From positions 9,698,001 through 9,762,000 of the forward strand of contig CM069435.1 of the NCBI GenBank assembly GCA_035610365.1: 64,000 nucleotides of DNA, given 5' to 3'. The translations under genes were made by a program, and so were the position numbers. Shown piece after piece: positions 1 to 12,155 of the stretch (position 1 is the first letter of the stretch; every line of letters begins with the position of its first letter). The DNA is from Aquatica leii. Lineage: Eukaryota; Arthropoda; Insecta; Coleoptera; Lampyridae. The notes under the pieces were generated by a model. The model did no database searches and was not told where the DNA came from. It worked only from the letters and a program-made list of their open reading frames with translations.

Positions 1-70
1 AACGGCGATTTTAAAACGTACCACTCTGAGCGAATCTTAGAGATTCAAAAAGTTACTTGCCGGAGAGAAT

Positions 71-574
71 TTGGGGGCTCTGAAGCCATCGCAACTCCTT
101 CGGAGCATGAAAGATCTGGTAAATGATTCTGGGTGTGTCAACAATGATGCACTAAAGCTGTTCATGCAACAAATGCCATCAACAGTTCAGCCCATTCTAG
201 TGTCTTTGAATGCATTGACATTGGAGCAGCTAGCCGATGTTGCTGACAGAGTAGTTGAGACTACGGCACCATCTCTGGCTCCAATGGTTGCAGAAAAAGA
301 AGAGCAAATTGCAGCACTTATTGCTCGGTTAGATCGTCTAGAAACAAAGCTGGATAACAGGGAACGTTCTAGCAGAAACCATATTCGCAAGCGCAGCAAA
401 AGCAGATCGAGAAGCAAAAGCTACAATCCCGAACAATGCTGGTATCATCGCAGATTTGGTGACAAGGCTATAGTAAATGCACTAGTCCGTGCAGCTACAG
501 TCCAAAAAACGAGGACAGGCAGTAGCTGCGGCGACTGCTGCCATTCAACTTTCTCGTCGCCTCTTCGTTACTGA
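71..574 (+). pseudogene. Gypsy gag C-terminal fragment
   Basis: The 167-codon frame has the look of a Gypsy gag tail: a helical segment with the motif LKLFMQQMPSTVQ, then acidic and basic coiled-coil-like sequence and an Arg/Ser/Lys-rich stretch ending near CWYHRRFGDKA. In this gag class that site usually begins a zinc-binding Cys/His motif leading to the protease. Here the frame shifts and the protease continues in another frame that overlaps the last 86 bases. The role would be RNA packaging in virus-like particles. No intact start is present. Confidence 0.6.
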
Positions 575-830
575 CAAACTATCGGGCACACAATTCCTCA
601 TAGACACTGGTGCGGATCTAAGTGTCATACCAGCTACGACAAAAGACATTAATGCCCCGTGTACATTTAACCTACAAACTGCAGACGGCTCTAAAATACA
701 TGTGTTCGGGCAAAAAACTATAGTAATAGATATTGGACTACGACGCAGTTTTAAGTGGACATTTATTGTAGCTAAGGTTACAGATGCAATCATAGGTGCA
801 GACGTTTTGCATAATTTTAATCTAATGTAG
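489..830 (+). pseudogene. Gypsy retropepsin (aspartic protease) fragment
   Basis: The frame contains the retropepsin active-site motif FLIDTGADLSVIP near codons 36-48, followed by the usual beta-rich flap region and a second motif IIGADVLHNFNL close to the end. These are the two hallmark blocks of a Ty3/Gypsy protease that cleaves the Gag-Pol polyprotein. The frame stops right after the second block, where reverse transcriptase should follow, so this copy cannot make a functional polyprotein. Confidence 0.75.
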
Positions 831-839
831 CGTCACTTT

Positions 840-2013
840 GCTACTCTGCTCTCTTCACTCCGTAGTCCCCACAACATTGCCCACCATGTTCGAAAATGTT
901 TGGAATGTCAAAGATTTAAGCCAAGCAATCTAAAACCGGCAGGACTGCTACAAACCCCAGTGCTTGCCCAAAGGTTCGAGACGCTTGCTATAGATCTCTT
1001 TGGGCTCTTGCCGAATGGTGAACATGGAGAACGTTGGGTACTTGCTGTGGAACATACCGGAACTAAATGGATGGAGCTATTCGCTTTGAAACAGGCCACC
1101 GCCCAGACCTGTGCCCGAGTACTGATCGATGAAATATTTCTCCGATATGGGATTCCTAGACGTATAATCAGTGATAATGGTGTTCAATCCATTAGTGACG
1201 TGATGCAAAAGGTTACCTATTGTTTGGGTATAAAACAAAACCTGATTCCTCTTTATCACCTGTCTTCGAATCCAGAGGAACGACGAAACAAGGATTTGAA
1301 GACGCAATTATCAATATTAGTACCCGAAGACTACACAAAATGGCCCGAGTCGCTACCCTCCAAACGTTTTGCCATGAACAGTGAAACACGCGTCTAAGCG
1401 GTGTTCAGACTTACGCCATAGGAAAGTCGCTCCTTATAAACCTGGCGACAAAGTTCTCGTGGACGTGCACGCGTTAAGTGACGCCGCAAAAGGATATACG
1501 TCGAAGTTCGCACCTCGCCGAGATGGACCGTATCTAATAAAGACACAGTGTTCGCCGACCACGTACAAAATCGCGAGTGTCAGCAACCCAAATGAGATTA
1601 TTGGATCTTATCATGTGTCCACGCTTCGACCTTTTGTGGAGGACGACAACAAGGATGAAGTATTCGCCCCTATTCGTCCAATCAAACGTCGAAGACGACC
1701 CAAGATTCATCAAGAAGTTGTCATCAAACAACCAGATACACAACCAGTGACACCAGCTCCAGAAGTAGTCACGACGGTGAAGTCACTCAGTAATGGACGA
1801 CCTGTCTGCCGGCGACAACCGAAACAGCCTTGTGTAGGGGAATGTTGTGTCGTACATCAACAACAAACCCAACTTCGTTTGATTCGTCGAGTACCACGAA
1901 CCAAGATTTGGATGTCACCCGGGACGGTAGTTCCATCCATCACGTACGCGAGTACCTGTTGTTCGTGCGTTGCATTTAACCTTTCTGTGAGAAAATTACT
2001 GATAACGAAATAG
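840..2013 (+). pseudogene. Gypsy integrase core and C-terminal domain remnant
   Basis: A CLECQRF-like Cys motif (about 895-920, the end of the H2C2 zinc region) leads into an RNase-H-fold integrase core: FETLAIDLFGLLP carries the first catalytic Asp and RRIISDNGVQS the second. The expected Glu region is altered (SSNPEERRNKDLK). The frame changes near 1380-1397, then continues as the integrase C-terminal domain (YKPGDKVLVDVHAL, GPYLIKT, YHVSTLRPFVE) and a basic tail. The core frame runs 900-1397 and the C-terminal frame 1381-2013. Confidence 0.7.
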
Positions 2014-2610
2014 CTCTAACATTTCGAGTTAGAGTTTTTAATTACTTTTTCCATAAATGTTTGAAACATACCCAGCAAAGTACAACGGATTTTGTAAATC
2101 CAAATCAGCAAAAAAAAAATTGTCTTGTTTTATTGATTATTCAATTAACAAAAAGTCTGAACGAAATATTGAAAATAATTCTGTAATATTTAAAATTTTG
2201 TTTTTGGTTATTTTCTTATTACGTATATACGTTTTTAATTTTTTTGTTTAATAATTACATTGTATTCTTTTAGTTAGCAACGATTTTTTTGTGCAAACGC
2301 AAAACAATCAAGAAAATGATTTTAAAATGAATAATCTCGTACGCCTATGGGTTTAGGAAAATAGCCTTGCCGTTGCCTTTATCGCACGGTCGAGATTAAA
2401 AAGAATTTGAAAATCTAGGTAGTGATTGGCCAAGCGTCAGATCGTCGAGTGTGCCCGAAGTACCGAATTGTATCGAATGACACTACGTCACTTAATTTTA
2501 CAGCTGTTTTTAGTACGCCATTCTTTAATTCGCAGTTGGTTTTCAAAGAATGATATCGTTGTTACCTAAAAGAATCTGAAGCATCATTTCGTTTAAGTTA
2601 GAAGTACAAA
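2014..2610 (+). promoter_or_regulatory. Intergenic region and presumed LSM14 promoter/5' UTR
   Basis: Between the Gypsy remnant and the LSM14 start codon there is AT-rich DNA (2,014-2,330) followed by less AT-rich sequence (about 2,340-2,520) that probably includes the promoter and 5' UTR. I see no canonical TATA box at a useful distance, as expected for a housekeeping gene. The start-codon context is gtacaaaATGAGC. No RNA gene is recognisable. Confidence 0.35.
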
Positions 2611-5600
2611 ATGAGCGCAGGAATGCCGGAATTGGGTTCAAAAATTAGCTTGATATCGAGGGCGGATATTCGTTACGAGGGTCGATTGTTTACTGTTGAT
2701 CCAGAAGAATGCACAATAGCTTTGGCTTCAGGTAAAAAAAATCCGTTATTTATCAATCTTAAAGTTGATTTTCGTTTGTGTTGCGTAATTAAATTTTGTT
2801 TCTTGCTTTCAGTGCGGTCGTTTGGTACTGAAGATAGGGAGACAAAATTTCCGGTTCCAGCACAGACTCAAGTGTATGATTATATACTGTTTCGTGGTTC
2901 CGACATTAAGGAAATTCGTGTAATCGACAATGTACCAACTTTGCCAAACGATCCGGCTATTATGCAGCTTTCTGTTCCACCGTCGTTGGGGCAACAACAG
3001 TTTCAGACTCAAGGATATTTACATCCGGTGTTGGGACCAATGGGGCCACCTATGGGACAGTTTGGTGCTGGGTACGGAGGGCCTGGTCCTGCTGGTCTCG
3101 CTCCAGGTATGGGCCTCAATCAGGGTCCACGCAACATGCCTTCGAAACAGCCAAGTGAGTTGATTATGTCAGGCTCTGTACCTCTTCCCGACTTATCTTC
3201 TGCTGTTGAACCACTACGACCTAACGAACACGGTAAACTAAAATTATTATTTTTTATTGCTTGGTGCTTAGCATTTTGACTGCATGTGCTTGAGATCATT
3301 AGTAAAACAGGTAAATTTCTAGGTTAAGATGAGACATTTTTTTATTAAATCGGAAAGAATTACAAATTAGTTTTGATAAAAATTCCATAGCATTTTTCAA
3401 AATTCTATCAATAACTAGAAAAACATCCATATGTCAGATAAGGAGAATAAACTTATCTTGCACTTGACATTTGCAAAATTTTTAACTTTTCATTCTTTAA
3501 AATCTTCAATTCCAGTTAAAGTTCATTTAATTTTTTTGTTTTATTTGATTATGTGTAATTGATTCATTATAGTAGTTGGGTACAGTAAAATTAATGCAAT
3601 TAGTTATCGAAATGCTGTTTCTAGCTTATCTTTGGTAAAACTTTTACAAATGCTGCATAGATTCATTCTATCATTTAAAATTTGGAAATTTTTGTAGTTT
3701 AGTACAGTATAGTAATAATGTGTAGTTTATTGGTTTTTGATTGCTTTAGTTAATTTTTGGATTAAATTGGAAATTATACAAATAAATCGACTTTCATAGA
3801 ATTTTTTTTCTATTTCTACTATTAGGATTGATGGTTGTAACGTCAGTTTGCGTCTCTGTGTCTTTGTCAATCTTTTCCAAATATTAAAAGTGTATGTGGA
3901 CCTTTCCTATATTTTAAGTACTCTGTACAGTTCATGTTTTTTCTCTACAAATTTAAAAAAAAAATCTGTTTAAAACGTAGACGTATCGGTTAGTTAAACC
4001 ACTTGTCGTTGGAAGTTTAAGGTCGTTTTATAATTTTTGATAGTTTATCAAATTCTAAAATTAAATGGCTATTATTGCAAGTATTTGAAGCATTGCTACA
4101 TCGGTAACAAGTTAGATTTTTTATGTTTTTATAATTTGAAAATTTCCTAGTTTTGTGCTGATGAGTTTATAATTTTCTGTACAATTAACATTTTGATTAT
4201 TAAAACGAAGTTCATAACTGGGACATTGTAAGGTAATCGCTTGTCAAGAAAAACTGCACGAATAAGTGCCTACAATTTTAATCCATTTATATAACATTTT
4301 TATTGAAACGATTAATTTGTGCATAGCTGCAAGGTGACCAGTCAATTTATTCATTTTATCTTTGTTTGCAAGAGTTCAGGGGAGAGACTAGATGTACAGG
4401 GTGGGTGAGTTTTTTAAAGAATCAGCTTTATTAATTTTATCCTTATTGATAATCAAATTTATTATTTGTAAACAGTGCTTAGTAGGTAATACACAGTTCA
4501 ACTTCAACAGAAATTCTCAGTTGAATAATAACTTTAGCGTTAATTTAACTCTGACCTGAACATAACACAAATATCTCTAACCATAAAAAATAATTTAAAG
4601 ATTATGTACCTATGGCTTTGGTCTTTACAAACTAAAATCAACAGAGAATTAACATTAAATCAAAAATACTAATTCTAAATTTTACCATTTATTGGCAACG
4701 TTAAATTAAACAAAAAAAATCTGTTGCCATAGACAATTTCTTGTCGTCATTTTTAGGTTTGGTGCCGGTAGTTCTATAATCTGATCAGTATTGTTACCTG
4801 TTACCTGTTTGTTACAACATCGCCATTTATGAATGATTTTTTGTAAGATGTTGAGGGTTTTATCATCTAGCTGTCTCGTCTTTTTGCAAACAGATGGCTC
4901 AGAGAGCTATGGAACTTATCGAGTCTTCTCCATGCATTTCTCAGATTCAGAATCACATATGCATAAAGTGATCATATTTGTCTTAGGGCTTCGGGGACAC
5001 AAGCACCGGGGAGAAGTTAGCCTTAACTTTCCAGCCATAGATTTTGCAAACTTAATGCCCGCATTACATTTGGCAATAATTGCACGCGCAATTGCAATTC
5101 TCAATAAATTGCAGCAATTAACTTCAACAAAAATGTTTTGGTACAAATTACATGTTCTAATTAAATCAACTAAATTGCAGGAACGCGTTGTAGCTACAAG
5201 TTCTGTCCTATACTATGCCATATGCATTAGGACTGATCTGATATATCAGAAAGGGCGACGGTTGCTATATTTTCATTTTGATAACTATGTATGCCTTCCA
5301 TTTTTTCAAATTAAATAATCATAAAGTCTGTTGCGTTGATTTACTCTCGACTCTGCGCAGTTTTTATCAAATTTCACTAAAAAGTTCACTTTTTATTACA
5401 TATTTATCTTTGAGTCGTATTCTACACATATTTTTACATAAGGAAACACAAAAATTAGACGGCAGTCCCCCATTTTTTCAGATTAAACCATCACAAAGTT
5501 TTCGTTGCGTCGATTTACTCTCGACTCCGCACGGTTGTTATCAAATTTCATTAAAAAGATCACTTTTTATTACATTTTAATTTTTAAATGGTATTCTACA

Positions 5601-8600
5601 AATTTTTACATAAGAAAACACAAATTAGAAGGCAGTCCCCTCTCATTTTTTCAAATTAAATAATCAAAGACTTTGTTGCGTTGATTTACTCTTGACTCTG
5701 CGCGGTTTTTATCAAATTTCACTAAAAAGATCACTTTTTATTTACATTTTCATTTTTGAATGGTATTCTACACATTTTTACATAAGAGAATACAAAAATT
5801 AGAAGGCATTCCCTCCCATTTTTTCAAATTAAACAATCAGAGTTTTCGTTGCGTTTATTTACTCTCGAATTCACGCGGTTTTTATCAAATTTCACTAAAA
5901 AGATCACTTTTTATTTACATTTTTATTTTTAAATCGTATTCTACAAATTTTTACATAAGAAAACACATAAATTAGAAGGCAGCCCCCTTTTTTTTTCAAA
6001 TTAAACAATCATAAAATCTTTGTTGCGTTTTTTACTCTCGACACTGCGCTGTTTTTATCAAATTTTGCTAAAAAGATAATTTTATATTTACATTTTAATT
6101 TTTAAATTGTATACTACACATATTTTTACATAAGAAAACACAAAAATTAGAGGACAGCCCCCCATGTTTTCAAATTGAACCATCACAATGTCTTCGTTGC
6201 GTTGATTTACTCTCGACTCCGCGTGGTTTTTTATCAAATTTCATTAAAAAGATCACTTTTTATTTACATTTTCATTTATGAATCGTATTCTACAAATTTT
6301 CACATCAAAAAACCCTAAAAATTAGAAGGCAGTTTCCTCCCATTTTTTTTTTAAATTAAACAATCACACAGTCTTTGATGCGTTGATACGATGATAAGCA
6401 GTTTTTATCAAATTTCACTAAGAAGATAATTTTTTATTTACATTTTAATTTTTAAATCGTATTATACACACATTTTTACATAAGAAAACACAAAAATTAG
6501 AAGGCAGTTTTCCCCTTTTTTCAAATTATAAAATCACAAAGTCTTCGTTGCGTTGATTTACTCTTGACTCCGCGCGGTTTTTATCAAATTTCACTAAAAA
6601 CGATCACTTTTTATTACATTTTCATTTTTGAATCGTATTCTACACACATTTTTACATAAGAAAACACAAAAAATAGAAGGCAGTCCTCCCCTTTTTTTAA
6701 ATTATAAAATCACAAAGTCTTCGTTGCGTTGATTTACTCTTGACTCCGCGTGGTTTTTATCAAATTTCACTAAAAAAGATAATTTTTTATTTACATTTTC
6801 ATTTTTGAATCGTATTCTACAAATTTTTACATAAGAAAAGACAAAAATTAGACGGTAGCCCCCCTTTTTTTCAAATTAAACAATCACAAAGTTTTCGTTG
6901 CGTTGATTTACTCTCGACTCTGTGCGGTTTGTATCAAATTTCGCTAAAAAAGATCACTTTTTATTACATTTTCATTTTTGAATCGTATTCTACACATATT
7001 TTTACATAAGAAAACACAGAAATTAGAAGGCACCTTTTCCCTTTTTTCAAATTAAACAATCACAAATTCGTTCGTTGCGTTGATTTACTCTAGACTCCGC
7101 GCGGTTTTTATCAAATTTCACTAAAAAACATAATTTTTTATTTACATTTTCATTTTTGAATCGTATTCTACAAATTTTTACATAGAAAACACAAAAGTTA
7201 GAAGGCAGTCTTCCCCTTTTTTCAAATTAAAAAATCACAAAGTCTTCGTTGCGTTGATTTACTCTCGACTCCGCGCGGTTTTTATCAAATTTTACTAAAA
7301 AGATAATTTTTTCTAATATTGTAACTTTTGAATCGTATTCTACGCACATTTTTACATAAGAAAACACAAAAAATAGAAGGCAGCCCTCCCCCTTTTTTAA
7401 ATTAAGAAATCACAAAGTCTTCGTTGCGTTGATTTACTCTTGACTCCGCGCGGTTTTTATCAAATTTCACTAAAAAACATAATTTTTTATTTACATTTTC
7501 ATTTTTGAATCGTATTCTACAAATTTTTACATAGAAAACACAAAAGTTAGAAGGCAGTCTTCCCCTTTTTTCAAATTAAAAAATCACAAAGTCTTCGTTG
7601 CGTTGATTTACTCTCGACTCCGCGCGGTTTTTATCAAATTTTACTAAAAAGATAATTTTTTCTAATATTGTAACTTTTGAATCGTATTCTACGCACATTT
7701 TTACATAAGAAAACACAAAAAATAGAAGGCAGCCCTCCCCCTTTTTTAAATTAAGAAATCACAAAGTCTTCGTTGCGTTGATTTACTCTTGACTCCGCGC
7801 GGTTTTTATCAAATTTTACTAAAAAGATCATTTTTTATAATATTGTAACTTTTGAATCGTATTCTACACATATTTTTACATAAGAAAACACAAAAAATAG
7901 AAGGCAGTCTTCCCCTTTTTTTAAATTATAAAATCACAAAGTCTTCGTTGCGTTGATTTACTCTTGACTGCGCGGTTTTTATTAAATTTCACTAAAAAGA
8001 TCACTTTTTATTTACATTTTCATTTTTGAATCGTATTCTACAAGTTTTTTTTATAAGAAAACACAAAAATTAGAAGGCAGTTTTCCCCTTTTTTTAAATT
8101 AAAAAATCACAAAGGCTTCGTTGCGTTGATTTACTCTCGACTCCGCGCGGTTTTTATCAAATTTCACTAAAAAAATCATTTTTTATAATATTGTAACTTT
8201 TGAATCGTATTCTACACACATTTTTACATAAGAAAACACAAAAAAAGAAGGCAGTCCTGCCCTTTTTTCAAATTATAAAATCACAAAGTCTTCGTTGCGT
8301 TGATTTACTCTTGACTCCGCGCGGTTTTTATCAAATTTCACTAAAAACGATCACTTTTTATTACATTTTCGGTTTTGAATCGTATTCTACACATATTTTT
8401 ACATAAGAAAACACAAAAATTCGAAGGCAGTCCTCCCCTTTTTTTAAATTATAAAATCACAAATTCTTCGTTGCGTTGATTTACTCTTGACTGCGCGGTT
8501 TTTATTAAATTTCACTAAAAAGATCACTTTTTATTTACATTTTCATTTTTGAATCGTATTCTACAAGTTTTTTTTATAAGAAAACACAAAAATTAGAAGG

Positions 8601-11600
8601 CAGTTTTCCCCTTTTTTTAAATTAAAAAATCACAAAGGCTTCGTTGCGTTGATTTACTCTCGACTCCGCGCGGTTTTTATCAAATTTCACTAAAAAAATC
8701 ATTTTTTATAATATTGTAACTTTTGAATCGTATTCTACACACATTTTTACATAAGAAAACACAAAAAAAGAAGGCAGTCCTGCCCTTTTTTCAAATTATA
8801 AAATCACAAAGTCTTCGTTGGGTTGATTTACTCTTGACTCCGGGCGGTTTTTATCAAATTTCACTAAAAACGATCACTTTTTATTACATTTTCGGTTTTG
8901 AATCGTATTCTACACATATTTTTACATAGGAAAACACAAAAATTCGAAGGCAGTCCTCCCTTTTTTTTAAATTATAAAATCACAAATTCTTCGTTGCGTT
9001 GATTTACTCTCGACTCCGCGCGATTTTTATCAAATTTCACTAAAAAGATGACTTTTTATTACATTTTCATTTTTGAATCGTATTCTACATACATTTTTAC
9101 ATAAGAAAACACAAAAGTTAGTAGGTACCTTCTCCCGTTTTTTAAATTAAACAATCACAAAGTCTTCGTTGCGTTGATTTACTCTCGACTCTGCGCGGTT
9201 TTTATCAAATTCACCAAAAAATTATTTTTTATTTACATTTTAATTTTAAAATCGTATTGGAAGAGAGCCCCCTCAAATTTTTTCAAAGAAAACAGTCACA
9301 AAGTCTTCGTTGCGTTGATTTACTCTTGACTCTGCGCGGTTTTTAACAAATTTCTTTGAAAATATCAAAATTTTCTCTTGCTAGAACTTCATTTAGAAGG
9401 CAGCTTACATCGGACATTTTATATACAAAGAAACTAAGATAAGTACGTCTTCCGGGTTTGGACCGTGCCAACGTTGGCAACTTCGTTTACAACGTCGACA
9501 CGGTTCAAACCCGATAGATGTTATTTTAGTATAGACTCTGGTTGTGAAAGCCTTCGCTATTACAAAAAAACGTTTAAACGGCAATTTTGAACTAAATCTT
9601 TTTATCACTTGGCTTGCAAGTAAAGAAATGTTATGGTTTTCGGAGAATATCTTGTGATGCTTTTAAATTTGTGTCAGTCTCACTGTCATTTTAATCATTT
9701 TTTCGTTAATTCGGTTGCTATTGTAATTTCTGAGAATGTGTTATTTATAATAATAGGCGATTCATAAAGCTCGCCGGTTTTAATATACCAAAAAAATGAA
9801 CTTTATTTTTAAAGAATCTTCTCAATTTTGGTATGTGGCCTTTTCTGCTCTGCTAGGATGTCAAAACTCGCTTCCTCAAGTTGTCCATTACTGCTACATA
9901 AATTTCCATGTCTATTACGCTGATTAATAGTCAAATTAATTTTTTTAATTCATGGATGTTTCGGGGTCTATTGACGTATTTGACGCCATAGGAACAAATC
10001 GCACGGGGTTAACCTACGCGATCTTTGTGGCTATTCCTGGTCCTGGTCGAATGAGGATTTTCTGATCCTCAAATACGGTAGTTTTGCTTGTGCAAATGTT
10101 TTTCAGTTCTTCGCAAACCCTCTCCCAAACAAGTATTTTTTCAAAGTGTTTTTTGATGATTGATACCGTGTTTTACTGTACACTACTATGTTTTATAACA
10201 AAGGAGAAAATGCTTCACTTTGAGGACAGTCTCTTAATTACATGTTCTCTGGTGATGATGCGTAGAAGAATAGAACATTGTTATTACTTATGCCAATTTA
10301 TCCATTCTTTGGAGTAGTGTAGTTGTGAAGGGTTTGGTTTGCTTCTTTTTGGGCAACGTATTCATGGGCCATTCTAGTGTTGGTATTAAAACTACTCGAT
10401 GTCTTTGAGATTTGTTTGAGATATATCACTGGATTAATTAAATGTTCTAACCATCCGATTTTGATTATACGGCTTTTTTTTGAGAAGTTTATAAGATTAG
10501 GATTCGATCTAGACGTAATTATGAAGTTTTGATCGGTGCTTTGTCACCTATTCTTAAATCTCAAAAAGTCGACCTTTACTGTATAACCTTTACAAGCTTT
10601 CCCACAAAAACATATAATTATTTAAACATATTTTTGAACGGGGGTTTGTGTTTTTTATTTATATTTTCTTCTATATAAATATAGTGACCGAACAAAGGTG
10701 AAAAAATTTAAATCGTTTAGACTGTATTATTATTTTATGTAACAAAGCATCAAGCAAAATACTCTATACTATTACGATAAGTTTAACGGCATGAAGAAGA
10801 ATTCTTCTCTGTAGTTGCGTAAATGCACGTTCATTTGCTGGCTTTTTTTCATCCTGCTTGAAGCTACAATTTTTAATGATTAGCATTAATCAATCGAAGT
10901 ACTTACTAGAGGTCTCAGTGTTATAGCTTCTTTTTTAGATTTAATTGGAGGCGCTTCTCGTAGCACAACTCCAGCCAGTTTAGGTTCAAGAAAATCTCCT
11001 ACTGCCGATCAAGCAGTACAAGTAAGTGGCGCCGGTAAAAAGGATGATAAACGCATTTCTCGGCCAATTCAACCACCACCTGGTCGTGTTCAACAAAGAG
11101 ATCGAAGGGATTCTAGAGGAGAACAAGTATGTAATCGCGCACGATTAGATACACGGTTGTAATTTTTTTTCCTGATAGTATTCTGCTCCCGATTTATCTC
11201 GAAATCAAAATCGACCTCCACCGAATAGAAATAATCAACAGGGTCAAGGATACCATCAGGGTCCAAGACAAAATAATTGGGGAACACAATACACACGTGG
11301 TCAACCTAGAAATAAGAACATTCGTGCTAGGGGCGCTTCCGCTGGTAGTAGTATGGCGAGTAGCTCTAATACTTACAGACAAAATCAACCTCCACAAACC
11401 AGCAACAATAAACCTAAAAATACTTTGAAGTTTGACAACGATTATGATTTTGAACAAGCGAATACACAGTTCGAAGAGCTTAGAAGTCAGTTAGAAAAAG
11501 TGAAGATCAAGGACAATAAACCAGAAGTAAATGGTGATAATGAAAAGAAAGATGATTCGGGCAACGAAACTGGCGCTGGCGAAGGCGAACAGGAAGAAGA

Positions 11601-12155
11601 AGATCCCATTTATTACGACAAAACTAAATCATTCTTCGATAACATTTCGTGCGAAGCTGTTGAGCGTTCGAAAGGTAGATCACAACGTACAGACTGGCGG
11701 GCCGAACGAAAATTAAATTCAGAAACCTTTGGAGTTTCCTCTACTAGACGTAGCGGGTAAGTAACTTGTTTTTGTTTTATTTTGTTGGGATAAATAGATT
11801 GGGTTGCAGTTACCGTGGACGAGGAGGTTATTATAATAGGGGCGGTGGCTATAGGCCTGGTTATAGAGGCGGTTATAACAGACCACAAGGAAACCAAGGT
11901 AATCGTAGAGTTTACCAAGATGGTCGACCTGCACCAACTCAAAATCAACAATCAATACAGGGCAGTAATACAAACAGTAACGGTCAGCCTGCACCGAGTT
12001 CAGTACCTGCGTCTGGTGAGTTTTTATTTAAATTCGTTTATTGAAAATAAGAAAACGAACAACTTAATTTGTACTAAATGTATGTTCATTTTCTCATTAC
12101 TTGAAATCTGAAAGTTATGCAAGAAAAAAATAATAATTATTTTGCAGGAAATTAG
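2611..12155 (+). CDS. tral: LSM14 / trailer hitch-like RNA-granule protein (six coding exons)
   Basis: Exons read as 2611-2731, 2813-3232, 10939-11126, 11179-11756, 11810-12015 and 12148-12155, all with GT-AG borders and matching phases, giving about 506 aa. The N-terminal LSM14 domain (residues 1-83) has [25 protein letters not shown] across the first junction, and [16 protein letters not shown]. Exon 4 carries the DFDF box ([13 protein letters not shown], about residue 325), the FFD box ([13 protein letters not shown], about 390) and the TFG box (LNSETFG, about 425); exon 5 is an RGG/GYR-rich tail. This order is diagnostic of LSM14 proteins, which bind Me31B/DDX6 and 4E-T in P-bodies, repress translation and assist mRNP and ER-exit-site organisation. 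The last exon encodes only the final Asn and the stop. Intron 2 is 7.7 kb and repeat-filled. The gene symbol is by family; human counterparts are LSM14A/B. Confidence 0.93.
3233..5280 (+). other. LSM14 intron 2, 5' part: no recognisable element
   Basis: About 2 kb of AT-rich intron. The open frames here (for example 4833-5318) have no domain-like sequence. I see no tandem repeat, TIR or RNA gene before the satellite array begins. Confidence 0.5.
5285..9400. repeat. Tandem array of a ~174-bp satellite-like repeat in LSM14 intron 2
   Basis: The core GTTGCGTTGATTTACTCT recurs about 24 times at a spacing near 174 bp (for example about 5335, 5510, 5680, 6200, 6552, 6727, 6902, 7078, 7252, 7427, 7601, 7776, 8123, 8299, 8648, 8823, 8996, 9171). 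Each unit also has TTTTTATCAAATTTCACTAAAAA, a TGAATCGTATTCTAC block and a pyrimidine/C-run preceded by AGAAGGCAG. Units at the left edge are more diverged, while those at 7,100-9,000 are nearly identical in blocks of two and three. The repeat has no coding sense; short open frames in it are by-products. Confidence 0.95.
7125..8965. repeat. Higher-order duplications inside the satellite (dimer and trimer blocks)
   Basis: Sequence from about 7125-7470 recurs almost base for base at about 7474-7819 (shift ~349, two monomers). Sequence from about 7920-8440 recurs at about 8443-8965 (shift ~523, three monomers), including matching unusual features such as a shortened GACTGCGCGG unit and TTATAAGAAAAC. 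These are recent multi-monomer duplications within the array. Confidence 0.85.
9453..9513. repeat. Imperfect hairpin (18-bp arms) just after the satellite
   Basis: CGGGTTTGGACCGTGCCA at 9453-9470 is nearly the reverse complement of CGACACGGTTCAAACCCG at 9496-9513, with a 25-base loop. It is locally much GC-richer than the surrounding intron. No RNA family is recognised. Confidence 0.6.
9750..10070 (-). pseudogene. mariner/Tc1-like transposase C-terminal remnant
   Basis: The minus strand reads, with stops, [16 protein letters not shown], then [13 protein letters not shown], then RKGHIPKL. This resembles the C-terminal end of mariner-type transposases (a VYVNRP..I.ALK..I block, a MDN..RV block and a GGH block). 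It continues into an AT-rich tail ending with GCGAGCTTTATGAATCGCC, which looks like the element end. It is short, interrupted and non-functional, and lies inside LSM14 intron 2. Confidence 0.45.
10071..10938 (+). other. LSM14 intron 2, 3' end: no recognisable element
   Basis: AT-rich intronic DNA up to the exon 3 acceptor (pyrimidine-rich ttcttttttag at 10928-10938). I see no coding or structural element. Confidence 0.5.

Larger units (their letters stand above)
1..2013 (+). mobile_element. Degenerate Ty3/Gypsy retrotransposon fragment (gag-pro ... integrase)
   Basis: A plus-strand LTR-retrotransposon remnant that enters from outside the window. It contains a gag C-terminus, a retropepsin, an integrase core and an integrase C-terminal domain in changing frames. 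The whole reverse transcriptase and RNase H are missing: protease translation stops at 830 and integrase-type sequence begins near 840. I found no convincing LTR; the CCCGGGACGG stretch near 1918 lies where a 3' LTR could start, but I cannot pair it with a 5' copy. It ends about 600 bp upstream of the LSM14 start codon. Confidence 0.75.

Noticed and set aside
4833-5318. 161-codon open frame in LSM14 intron 2
   Set aside because: No recognisable domain, lies wholly in an intron and ends in the satellite edge; plausible by chance.
5278-8929. Several short repeated ORFs (68-100 codons) in the satellite
   Set aside because: They recur with the tandem monomer period and simply translate the repeat.
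5285-9400. Possible CRISPR-like array
   Set aside because: Units are ~174 bp tandem copies with no unique spacers, in a eukaryotic intron.
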